A stretch of DNA of 64,000 bases, taken from NCBI RefSeq assembly GCF_018139145.2, contig NC_059475.1:7105437-7169436 (forward strand). Reading direction: 5' to 3'. A model generated the notes under the pieces. The model did not search any database. It was not told where the DNA came from and worked only from the letters and a program-made list of their open reading frames with translations. Positions 1-12,125 of the stretch are shown here, piece by piece. This DNA comes from Gymnogyps californianus. Its lineage: Eukaryota > Chordata > Aves > Accipitriformes > Cathartidae. Position 1 is the first letter of the stretch. Each line of letters begins with the position of its first letter. The position numbers and the translations under genes are program-made.

Positions 1-1881
1 GTGGCATGCAAGGAGAAGGCCCCCGTGGAAGAGCCAAAGGGCGATCGCGACTCCTTCTGAGGTTTTCCTGGAGCAAAAAAGCAGGTGCTGCATCTGCATG
101 GCATCCTGTCAGCTTTATGGGAGTCCTGCACACAGCAGGCACTTTTCACACCTCCACACGAATGTTGCAGCCATGGAATTGGTATCACAGGGCATGGGAA
201 CATAGGCATTTTATCACATCTTAAACACTGTGGCATAAACTGATGACTTCTGCAGTAGTGTATTTCTGCTCATGTCCAATGTTGGCTGTCTGGCAGTAAA
301 GAATATAAGATCTGATATTAGCTATTATTTGAAGACAAGATTTTTTTTTTTTGCGCGTGTTGAATTAAGTTTCAACTGGAAATTAGAGGTTTTTGTAACT
401 ACGAGAGAGTTTGATTTAAAGTACAGGATGTGTATAAAGGTCATAAGAGAAAAATGAGGCAGCTGTAGATTATGTATTATTTATGGATATGCAGAGGAAT
501 AAATATTCATAATTCAAGGAAAACAGATAGCATGGGGCTAAGTTATTGAGTGTTGTCTATGGAAAAAAAAGAAAAAGTCCTTTTAAATGAAGAGAGATTA
601 TTCCTTCCCGTATGTGTAAAGACAAGTTCGAAAAAGTGTGATTTGTTTGACTGTGACTCATCCCTTCAACATTTGACGGATATGAATCAGATGACCTTCC
701 CCTGGGAGTATATGCTGAAAACAAACTGAAGTTTCTGATTGTTTAGAAGTCTTCAAAGAGAGTTCTTGCAGTCAACAGGATCATCTTCATTTAGTGCTCA
801 TTTTTTATTGCTTTTCCCTTTCTCTATCAACCACAGTCAAAAAGTATTATTCCCCGATAATGACTTATCTCTCCAGTCTGGAGTGAGCAAGGTACTTAAC
901 AGATAATGTACTGGACCAGAGGATGGGAAATCAAGGAAGGAGGAGGACTCCAGCTGAGCGTGTTGATGGTTGACTTGACACCACTGTGCCAGAAGAACAT
1001 CATCTGGGGGCACCAAGTCTGTGTGAGAACACTTGAGCAAACCAGTAAATTGCCCTGTGAAAAGGTCTGATCTTCAATCCATGGACAAGTCACTTACTGA
1101 GAAGGTCTCCCTGGAAACCTTTTTTTTTTTTTTTTTTTCATTTTTATGAAATGTTCTCCATCCACCTAATGGACAATGACAAAGTTGATTTGTAATCACT
1201 CCAGTTCCTCTGAGGCATTTAATTGACTTTGGGATGAGGTCAAAAAGTCAGAGCAAGGAAGTTGCCAGTAATGAAAATACCTTCTTTTTATTCCCACAGT
1301 TGCTGTTTTGTCTTTTACACTTTCTGAAAGTCAGCCTACCCTAGTTGATAAATCTGATTGCAAGTCAGCCACAGAAAATTTGGGACTCAGCTTGGGATCT
1401 CCCACAGCAGTGAAGAATGCAGCTGTGGGCCTGAAGAAGTCCATGAGAAGAACAATTTCCATTTAATAGGTAGCCACTCCCAAGCACTTCCATATGGTTG
1501 CTCATGTCCGTGTGGCTCTAGATATATGTCTTGTACAGGAGGAACTAAATCCCAACTGTCCTAAGAACTGCAAAAGGGTTTCCAGTGCCATCAATGACAT
1601 TTTATATCCTCTTGGTCATAAAAGACAAAGTGTTCTTCTGCCTTAGTTATCTCAATTTAAAAATTAAGTTCTTCTCCAGAAACTGCAGGAGAACCTAAGT
1701 AGATTTTATGACTATGAATGGGTCCAAAACAGTAAAGCGCTGACATTCTTCTCATTATCATGAGGGAAAACTGGAAAACAGTAACACTGAAACAAACCTA
1801 AGAGAAACACGGAGAGCTAATGAGATGGGAGTTTACAACAATAAGTGGCTAGGGGAATGGAGAAACCATGCTTGTACTCAC
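1..1881. other. intergenic, nothing recognised
   Basis: No gene or named repeat. Contains T-runs near 340-351 and 1121-1138. The small open frames show no family signature. Confidence 0.6.
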
Positions 1882-2050
1882 CACTGCCAAGGCATACCGC
1901 CGGGGACCACGGGATCCATGCAGCATTTGGGCACGCTACAGTTCCCGTGAAGGTTTGCTCGGCCTGCACTCGCTGGCGAGGATGCTGCACAATCTGATCT
2001 TGGCCACAGTTTGGCAAAATTACAGGTGTCAAATAACAGTCTCTAAGCAT
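1882..2050 (-). other. candidate exon of unknown transcript
   Basis: On the minus strand a pyrimidine-rich acceptor TTTCTCCTTTCAG is followed by 169 bp and a strong donor GGCAGTG|GTGAGTAC. The segment has more CpG and GC than its flanks, and one frame starting with ATG is open throughout (MLRDCYLTPVILPNCGQDQI and on). I recognise no protein. It could be a non-coding exon of a long RNA, a 5' exon of the downstream neighbour (BDNF by synteny), or chance. Confidence 0.3.
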
Positions 2051-3314
2051 CTGAAAGGAGAAATACAGTGCAGGGAGAAGAACTGAGATATACACAGCCC
2101 TCGCAGTAAGAGGATGCAAAGAAGAGAGGACTATTTTGGCTAATTTCGCAGGGAAAAAATACCTGACAGTGAGATGTCCTGGACTGTATCCTCATCTCTG
2201 AAGGACAGAGGAAGCATCTCTCTTACTTGAGATATTTTAAATTGAATGGAACAAAATACTAGCAAAGACGCTCTGGGAAACAGCCTTCTTCGAGCAGGAA
2301 GATGCACAGATGTTAGAGTTCTTCACTAAGATTGATGAAAACAACAGATACACGTAAGATTTAACAATGAAGGGTAAAAAATATTGGTTAATGAATTATT
2401 CTAACAAAATTACAAGGGATTTTCCACAGCTTTTCAGAAATGAGAAAACACACTATTAGTTATTCATCTTTGACAATTCATGCTAGTACAAATCCCAGAG
2501 CATCACTTTGTTAGCCCCATCTCCCCTCCTTTTTGATGGATTACAGCAGTGCCTCAGCATGTTGCTAGAAGCTGATGAGGTCTCGCAGGAAGCCCAGAAA
2601 CGGAATACCATAAAAGATGGGGAAACATATAAATAATTTACAGCCAAAATAATATGAAGAGACTCCTTAAATTAAGATTCAGGAAATTCAAAAGCAACAA
2701 TTTGAAACATAAAGATAATATATTAAATGACTGGTTTCCTTTGCCTTTCAGATCCTTATGTCCACTTTCTACATAGTCTGCATTTTGCTCCCTCCCACTG
2801 CATGACTGAACCACAGAGCAAGACTAAGATTTTTCATAATAAAAAAACCCTCTTTTAAACACCTCCTAGGAGGAGCCTTTGATTTGATAGATAGCAGGAA
2901 GATTTACATTGGAAGCTCACATTAGTCTTAATGCAAAACTAACCCAAACATTAAACATTTTTCTGCAGATCCAGTGTATTTGGTTAATGTAACTCCATCT
3001 GTAACTCTGTCGTCCAAATAACATACTAACATCCTGCAACTCTGCACAAGAGAGATTTCCTGACAGCTATGTGTTACATGGGGTAGGGCAATAGTAGAAA
3101 CAATTAGGTTTCTGAACCTGAAGAAACTATATGAGATATATTCAGCTACTTCCACCTCTGTTTGCCATTTGTAACACATTAATTATTTTGGATGCAGTAG
3201 CACTTACAGAAGAGATGCCTCCTGTCCCTGGCTGGGTATGGAATATTATCAAGGGCTCCTGTTACCCCATTTGCACTGACAGAGACTTGCCAGAAAAAAG
3301 TTTACCTAGAGGGA

Positions 3315-3319
<5 letters not shown>

Positions 3320-3348
<29 letters not shown>
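3320..3348 (+). repeat. A29 homopolymer
   Basis: Uninterrupted run of 29 A. It could be the tail of a retroposed sequence, but nothing recognisable lies immediately upstream. Confidence 0.9.
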
Positions 3349-3350
<2 letters not shown>

Positions 3351-6300
3351 AATCCAGTAGTAATGGACTTCAGCATAAGACTGACACACTGCAACAGATT
3401 ACCGCTAGGAGACTAATTACCTAATCATTCTATAATCAAAAAGGAACTTCTCACTTCAGATGAGCTTTGAAGTGTGCATTATTGATATTAGTATTATTTT
3501 AGACTATATACTAGCAAACACAGGATAGTCCTGGATTTGATATTGTCAAATTGTTACCAAACCATAGTGGTTGGCAGTGTTTTGACCCAAAAGAAGGTGG
3601 CACTCTTCCAGACAATGCCCAGGCAGGGGTCAGTATAGAACAGGGACTTCTACGGGTAGCTGTTAGTGCAACTGCAGCTTGGGAGCCCATTCTCCCCATT
3701 TTACTAACAGGTTACTGCTCAATGACACTCAATACAAAGGGATAAAACAGACATCTACATGTACGCATACAGCTTTCTTTTACTGCCTACACGCTCAAAA
3801 GAAGACAGGAGGCTTTTATGGCAACAGGCTTAAACTCTCTCTCGTGGAGAAAAGCGTAACTGTTATTGTCTCACAAAGATAAGACAGGAGAATAAGCTCC
3901 ACGTTTGGTCATTTTGCTCCTGCAATTCCTCCTTTCTTGCTCATCTACACTTAGCTCAGCTCTTTCTTCATATAAGCACCCAGTAAGGCTTGTATTTGTA
4001 TAAGAGCTCCTGAATCTAACCAACAAATTGGGTTACAAACCCACGTGCTCAACCCCAGCACCAACAAAGAGGCACAGTCTTCATAAGAAACCCTCCCCAG
4101 ACACATCAACACAGATTGCTGGACTTCATCCTCTTGCAAAGTCCCATATAGGTGGCTTGGGAGTATGGAGAAATATCAGCCTCCCATTTATTGGCAAGCA
4201 CTGGTAGACTAGTCAGACAGACCACTCAGCAGGGCTGTGCTGAAGCATCTTCCAGAAGAAGTGTAGAGAGAATTACTGGTCCAGTTTCTCCTTGGTGAGA
4301 CATGCTGTTTCTTGCCCAGGCAGAATTTGCCCCACTCCCAGCATTAGTAGGGCACTGAAGTTCACTCCTAGTTCTCAAGCATCAGAGTTTAGCCCATTAC
4401 CTACCTGTGTGACACCTCTTACGTAGCTCGCTCTCTGTCAGCCACCTGAAGCAGGGTGAGAGGATCAAGTTTATTTCTGGTTTGTGAATAAGAAACTGAT
4501 TAACCTCTCATTTTAATGGTTGTAAAGCTTGGCATCTCTACTGCCGAGCAGTGCTAGACAAGAACAGCAGCTTTATTGCTTACGTGCTGAATGAGGCTCA
4601 GCGTACAGGCATTCTCTGTTGGTGTTAGGGTGAAATGCTAAATTAGTTTCCATTAGTTCAAGAGATAAATCACCACTGTTTACATATGAGAACTGTCTGA
4701 ACAACTAAACCAATCTCTCTTCCATAGGCTTTAGCTTATATATAGTCAATTTTCTTATTTGATTTTGAATTATAGGAGCACAAATAATTAAATACAAGCG
4801 TGGCTGATGAAAATTGAAGCAAGCCCAATGAAAAAGAGAGGAAACCTACATTGTTCCTATTCAGTCCTGTTGGAAAGTGAGAAAATTCCTGCACCTTGGC
4901 TACCCCTTCGTTTGCTAACCAAGCCAAGTAAAACGGTCTCTACAGGGTCTTTCTCAAGGCAAAAGGTAGGCTTGCTGTAGAGTGGCAGGTTGCGTTCACA
5001 CAGCTTTTGACAGATAGCACAGTTAAGACAGTGCAGCAGGAGGACCTGTATGATTACTGGCACTGTGGAGTGTCAAACACCATAAGCATAATGGTGAAGT
5101 TGTTCAACAATGCAATTTAAAAGTTATACCAATATACTGCAATTTCGGCCCATGTCATGATAGGTTAGGGAGCGCATGAAGCCAGAGTCAGATGGAGACA
5201 CAGTATCAAAGATGGAAATGGTACTGGATTAAGATTATATTAAATTTTTTTAGGAGGAGGTTAGAGCAAGGGATGTGAAGTGTATAAAAGTGGTTAATGT
5301 TTAATAAAGCAAACCTGTGACCTTTGAAGGCATGAAACAATCACAAGCATCTTCCAGAGGCCAAGAAGTTAGTTTACAGAACTCAAGCCATGTCTACGCT
5401 GTCCAACAAAGGTGAACTCATAACTGGAGTTAGTTGAGTAAATATCCTGGCAAAGACAAGGCAGTCCATAGTTTCCCTGTGAATCATCGGGCTAAAGCGA
5501 AGTTTGCTATGCTCTAAGGTTTTGACTTGACCTAGTAAATCACACAAAAATTACATCATGCTTCATTGTCAGTACATTGTCTACCTGAAGTTAAAAACCA
5601 CACCTTTTCTCCAAGTGAAGGAAATGCTCCATGTGGAAGACAAGAAAGGAGCTTTCTGCAGGGATCTGTATGAGTATTACTCATTCTCATTTTTAATTTC
5701 TGGTGATTGAACCAGATATTCTTAACCAGATGCAAGTGCCCACACAAGTACATGAGTTTTGCGTAAGGCTAGCTCTGGAAAAACCTAGGCTTTATTTCTG
5801 GTTTTGTTGTCAGTTCAGTGTGAGATCATCAAGTCATTTACAGCTTGATTTCTTGTTAGAGATTAAGGTGCTCTAACTTTTAGTAAAGCCCTTTCTTCAG
5901 AAGTAAAGTAGCAAAAATGCTATCTATTGGGAAACAGCCTGCATTTAGTAAGTATAGAGACAGAAGATGTTCCTACTACCATCTGTAGCCATCTAGCACA
6001 GCCATGAAGATGCCAAACATTCTTTTGGGAATTTGTATCTACAACAAGTAGTATAAAGTAACGGTGAAATGCTTGGCTAGAAACACTGACACTGGTATGC
6101 TGAGCTGTGTAAGACTAAAAACTGTGGCATCGCAACAAGGTATATTATCAACAGAACTGCAACTAACAGGGCTATATAAACAAATATGTGCAATGTGATA
6201 CAACGCTAGTCTCAAGTATTCATAAATCTCTAATCAGACAGCAAAAGAAATGACAGAAGCCACTTAAAAATTCAAGAGTTTTATCAAGTAATAAATGCCC

Positions 6301-6568
6301 AGGTCCATCTAATTCACTTCTAATTTGCTGCACATTTTAGTAATGTTTTTCAACTCTTACTGAAACCCTGAGTGCCAGAACATTTAAAAAAGATTATAAC
6401 TGATATTCTTATAGAGTTCCTTGATTCTGGCACCTCATTTGAAACTTTAGACAAAAGTATTCTGAGATTTGCCATGAAACTGACTCTTGTCAACCCAACT
6501 GGCCTATGTTAACACTGTGGAGTCATGCTTTTCCAACCTGAGGCTGGAAAACAGAAAACCTAACTCGG

Positions 6569-6600
6569 CAGGGGGGGAAAGGGTTAATGGTTCCCCCCTG
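6569..6600. repeat. inverted repeat / hairpin
   Basis: CAGGGGGGGAA pairs with TTCCCCCCTG (one extra G in the left arm) around an 11-base loop. It could fold as a strong stem, or be part of the old repeat to its right. Confidence 0.6.
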
Positions 6601-6796
6601 ACAAGGGAAAGGCAGCCTCATTCAAAGTTCTGATGTCCAGATTATGTCTTAATATCTCTCATTTCTTTTTGTATAAGACCCCTGAAATTGGAGCTTTATT
6701 CACACAGCCAGAGCTTTTATGAGACTCTTACCATCTTAAATATTGCAGCATCCTACACTGACAAACGCAGCCTTGCTCCACTGATCTCTACCCTGA

Positions 6797-7240
6797 ATGC
6801 TCTACCAAGATAATTTTTCTGACCTGTCTGCCCATGTCGCTTCACCTTTGCATTGGTTGTGCTGGCTGCTCCTCTTACCTCCAGCCATTGCATCAAACCT
6901 AAACTACTCGCTTCCACTTCTAAGGACTCTCTATTTGCCTATCAGCTTTCATTCACTGAAGATATATCTGCTGCCATTTACCACTAGGTATATTCTTTTT
7001 CATGATGCCTACAAAAACAGAAGGTAGGCTACTGATGCGCTTAACCCCTGCCTGCTACACTGGCCAGTACTGTCTTGTTTCTTGGTATATGTATCATGCC
7101 GTCTCACCTTGCAAGCATTTTGAGGCAGGGGCTTTCTCTCTGTTGTATGTTTTTACTGGTTTTGGGTCCCATTCCATGTTTAAAGCTCCTAGGCACTACA
7201 ATCATAGAAAATATATGTAATAACAATAAATAATTTAAGA
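6797..7240. repeat. old sauropsid interspersed repeat
   Basis: TCGCTTCACCTTTGCATTGG, GCTGGCTGCTCCTCTTACC and the tail TTTTGAGGCAGGGGCTTTC, CTCCTAGGCACTACAATC and AATAACAATAAATAA match a repeat tail I know from turtle and crocodile genomes. There the tail reads about ctttggggcagggact...ggctcctaggtgctacggtaatacaaataataa. Class not determined. Open frames at 6797-7220 fall inside the repeat and are not genes. Confidence 0.6.
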
Positions 7241-10200
7241 GAGTCCACCGTTAAGTAACTGGAGACTTCCAGAATACAAACTGATGCAGTAATGTGATAA
7301 TAGGTAATGCTCTATCGTTTACTGGAGACTAGCGCAGAATGCAACTCTGATACCATCACTCTAACCCAGAGTGAGTATAAGCAGCTTTATGCAGTAATGC
7401 TTGTAAATCTTTTAAAATCCTTGTAGAGGGTTCTGTAAGAGCACAAAATGCTTGGTGCTTATTAAGAACAGGTAGCAGTCGGAAATTATTAGTTTTATGC
7501 CTTTTGTTTTATGTCTAGAAATACCCACCCATTCAGAATGCCAGACCAGGATATATTGGGCTGCCTTCTCCCTGAGAAATGCATGCACCTGAAACACAGC
7601 CAAGCTCTGCACAGCTGTACCTTCTGTCCAGTGCATACTAATTTACCAAAATGAATAAGCATAGTACTTTAAAAGTCATAATGTTGCCTACAAATCCATA
7701 ATGAGGTTTTGACACTATATTATTTTCTAAATGTATATTTAGTGCTTATCCTCTAATGCTTAAAGTATGCCTTTTGTGTCTGATACTTTTTCCTCACAGG
7801 ATTTTTCATAAACATTATTAGGAAAAAAAAAAAAGAAAAAATCTCTCACATTTGTAGAGAAGTGCACGTTTTTGTGACTAGAACAAAGCTAACAGGCACC
7901 AAAGCTTTAAATGTTTTAATTGCAGCAAAATCCTTTGGTCTTAAATTTACCTGTTCTTCTAGGGGATGAAAATAATCTTATATTGCTTTAACAGTTTACC
8001 CTTTTTTGATACTCTGATGCTTATAAAATTGACTCCATTACTTTGAGTGTTCATTTGAAAAAAAGAAAAAAGGAAAAAAAAAGAAAAAACACCCCACAAA
8101 TCTACAAAAAGCAGAGGCTGAAGTTACAAAGTTCTTAAGATTCGGAGCACTCAAGCTCATCTTTAGTTTCTTAGCTTACATTTAGGTTTCAAACACTCAC
8201 CATATTTCTGAGATATTTGAACTCTGGGATTACAGTGTGAGTTAAGATTCCGCAGGGTCTAAGGCTGAGAACAATTTCCCTTTGTAACACACTTACATCG
8301 GAGTGTAATTTCTCCTAGGATGGGACTTTTTGTTGAGCTGCTTTCTTCAGCCTTGCCAAATTGGAACTCGAGCAATGCTGTGATGATGATATTGAGATGA
8401 TGCTTTACTTAAATCCAGTTAGGGTAAATTAAACTTGAAAGGAGAGAGCTGTAGGATGCTGAGCCAAGTAATTTGCTCAAGGCAGTGAACAGCTAAATGA
8501 AGCACCTGTTAAAAACGGGTTTGTGCTAATCTTTGTTTGGTTTTCGTGGATGTGCCATTATGTCCTCCACGCGCTCAGGTAAAGCAGCATGCTGTGTCGG
8601 GTATAAGGTAAGAAACTATAGCCACGGCACATACTTGTCTGTATTAAACCGCTTCCTCCTACTCATTAATGGCTGTGTCAGAGCAGATTTTGGGAATCTC
8701 TTTGTGGATATAAGATGGGAGTGCTTAGAGCCTGCACCTGCTGTGCAAGGTAACAGAAACCTGAAGTATGCAGGCTTGTGGAAATCCTGGCCGCTTGAGA
8801 TGGAGAGGATGCAGACATCGCAAGCTTGCTGAGTGAGGACACCCTGCAAACGAGTTATGGAGTGTGCCAGCGCCTGCCTATTATGCAGCAGACAAAACAC
8901 AATCCTGACCAGTGGCTTCAAGCTCCATCAGGCTCATGTTAGGCAGAAAGCCAGAGTAAGACCACAGCTCCTGATAAACAAGAGTCAATCATGTTTCAGA
9001 CAAAGGCAGCCAACATGTAGCCACGCTCCCCTACAGCTGAGGAAAAAAAATTAATCCCATGCCGGGAAATAAGCTACAGAAGTTTCTCACTAAGAGAACA
9101 TCAAACTTATAAAACATAGAATAACAGAGACACAGCAGTGCATATCCACAACTGTTGTATCTACAAATGTCATTAACTGCAAGTGTTTCTTAAAATGAAT
9201 ATTTTATGTAAAATGCAGCATTAACTTATCAGAAATGGAAATAAAGACCAGCAATTATTTTAGTTCATCATGTCTTTTATTTACATTCTTCTCTCTCCCT
9301 ATGTGCAGGCATATGTGCACATATGCAGATACTCAGCCTCTACATCTATATGCAATTGTGCTCCCACTCCCATCTAGTCTATAGCATCGCACCTCTAAAT
9401 GGCAAGAGTAAGCTATTTTAATCAAACCACATATTTTATCTCAATTTCCAGAGAGATTTTATTGGCATTGTTGAAGGCATTCAACCACAACTGTGTCTTT
9501 TCTCCTTTGTCATATACTCTTTCTGCTCAATAGCCTTAGTTCTGCTTGCAGAGACATCTTTTCCTCCACACACACATGACTTGCAGAGACACTCTATACT
9601 TTCCTAGAATAAGTGTTAGTGCAGTCATATTCCCTCATTTCCCATATCATGGGTTTAGGGATTCGTCAGAGGATGAAATACTTTGTGAACAAGTTATTCA
9701 GTGCCTCAGGGCACTGGGCACATGTCAAATCATGGCCCAGACCATCCAAACAGCCTGTTACAGCACTTTCGACAGCACAAACCTACTTTGAAACACATTT
9801 GCATATCCACAATTTGCCCTAGACAATCACCTAATAATTGAGCCGTACAAGGAATCTTTTGTCTCGTAGTGCTTCTTTCATGTTATATTACCTACCTTAT
9901 TAAATTATTAGTTTACCAGATTGGGTTTCTCTCACTTTCATTATTTACAAAGGTTCAACCTACAGGGGAAAAAAAAACCCCTATAAAATTTGTTTGAGGA
10001 ATCCAAGGCCTGAACCTGAAAGAGGGCATTAGTAGCGCCTAATCTGAGGTCCACCTCATCTTAGTGTCCCTTCAGACTCATCCACAAAGTAAGTACTCTA
10101 GGAGACAGCCAGAGAGATGCTAGCAGAAAATAGATAATATTTTACTATTCCTTTGATGTCCTGTAATTAAGTAAACCATGACAAATGGTCCAACAGCAGC

Positions 10201-12034
10201 AGAACTGCAGCCCATTGCGCTCTAGGTAGGAATTTTCTTGGTAGCACAGGAAAGGGTAACATATAGCTACGTTAATACAGTGGTATGCTGTCACAGTATC
10301 AGTCCAGCAAGGATAGCAGCAGGTGCAGTATAAACACATACCTCCTGTCTGACAGATTTATTGTCTCAGGATACGGTGCAAAGAAAAAGGATCACGGGAG
10401 CGTGTGGAGCACTCCTATCGCTGAGCCGCACTGTGCCCGAGAGCCGCAAAAAAGCATTTACTGTTTTGAAACAGTACACCAAGAAGCAGGCATGCCTGCC
10501 ATTATACAGATAACCAGAGCCTCTTCCCAATAACGGGGAATCTTGGCTCACTTTCCCCGTGCTGGACGAGGGTGACATCTGAAAGCTGGTAAGCAAAACT
10601 ATCGCACAACCAAACATGCAGCTTCCACCCACTGCCAATGTCAACACAGCCTGGAAACACTTGTGTCCTGGTGACTCCAGGCTCCGATTACAGACATGTC
10701 TGAGCTCAGAAACAGGAGGCAGGGGGGAGGAAGGGGATTTTCAGAGTGTGAGGCAGACAGACAGGTTATAGGTCACCTAAAGTATTTCATGAACTGCACG
10801 TTGCATATAAACAAGATTCTAATGTGGAGAAATATTTCTGTCCTCTACTTTTGTAAAGAATTGCTCTACCATCAGACTCCTACACAGTAATGCTCTGCTA
10901 TTATGGATCAGTGCTGAAAGCAAAATCCTGGCCATCGAAGTCAGGTATGAAAACAAGACAAACACATTTTTAAAGCACGTCCTTGCACAGGAGTTATTTA
11001 CTGTCAATGGATGAAACTTTCTGCTATTTCTCTGGTCTGTGTGGGGGCTCTGCCAGTCTGCAGGGGCAGGACCCCACCCATGCTTCCAAGATGCACAGAA
11101 GTCCATGCTTCCCCTCACCCCCCCACACCTAATCAAGGGTACTCCAGTGCTGGTTTTCATAGTCTTCCTTCATGAGAATAAGGATAACTTGGACTTCTTG
11201 AAAATTGGGAATAGAGACCTTCCCTTAGGCCACCAGGAAGACCATTTTCCTGAGGCTAACCAAGCACGCAGTAGGTACCATCAGACACTGGTCCAACACC
11301 AGGAGAGAGCCAGTCTGTCGGCACTGCAAAACTGGTCTTCACAGGCTAGGGTGTCTACACTGGGGAAGGGTAATCACCCAGTATTTATCTGAGACATTCA
11401 GTGCATAAAACCTTCACATTAACTTTATTTAAGTATTATTTTGCCCATCACCTTCTAAAGATTCAGCCCTGGCTCTAGCATCTTATTAGATGTTGCTATG
11501 TTAGCACACCTTCACCTTGTCTGCATTAAAATAGAAAGTAAATTTGCTGTTGAATACTAATCCTAAAAGAAATGAGATAGTGCCTCTAGCCACCTTGAGA
11601 GTATCAGATGCTAAGATGTTGTAACTAGCAACCAATACCTGTCATTTGATGAGAGTGAAACTAAATCCACTAACCTGAATCTGATCAATTATTTTTCAAT
11701 ATGAATTAACAAAAAGCAAACTTTAAAAGGCCTGAATAGCAGCTAGACATCAACAATTGCTCTCAGAATAAGGGTTTTGTAAAATAGATATATTTGCAAA
11801 GTAAGGCAAAAGCTTGGATGATTTCTGAGAGATATAAACTCCCATAGATATATATACACACTCTTCATTAGTTCTAGCAAGCCTGTACAAACAGCCCCCA
11901 TCTTCAAGGAGCATGCTTTCATTATCCATGCAGAGCACTAGAAAAGAGTGAGGAAGATGATGTAGTGTTAGAAACAAGGTTTTGTGTTTTCAACATGGAA
12001 TATTGTAGTTGTATTTTGGATGCTGCCAGATCCA
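7241..12034. other. intergenic, nothing firm
   Basis: Slightly richer in CpG at 8560-8700 and 10370-10460 without a coherent gene model. A weak MIR-like phrase (CAAGTAATTTGCTCAAGGCA) occurs near 8465. The open frames of 60-117 codons show no domain or conserved motif. Confidence 0.55.
8057..8089. repeat. 33-bp purine tract
   Basis: Only A and G over 33 bases on the plus strand; low-complexity. Confidence 0.85.
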
Positions 12035-12125
12035 CTTTGAGATTTTAGCCAAGGCTTCTGATACTTCAGCATCTCACTGTGCATCAGTTTTCCCATCTTT
12101 AAAAGATAAATAATATGTCCCTAGC
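12035..12125 (+). repeat. MIR-like SINE relic
   Basis: GCATCAGTTTTCCCATCTTT followed by AAAAGATAAATAATATG resembles the MIR 3' half (gcctcagtttccccatctgtaaaatggggataataat). Short and diverged. Confidence 0.6.

Larger units (their letters stand above)
2051..6796. other. intergenic, low-information
   Basis: Holds the A29 run (3320-3348) and the hairpin at 6569-6600. The phrase CATGTCTACGCTGTCCAACA near 5388 resembles a common old sauropsid repeat, but too little matches to call it. No coding signal. Confidence 0.55.

Noticed and set aside
11039..11392. 117-codon plus-strand frame
   Set aside because: No conserved motif; composition similar to surrounding non-coding DNA.
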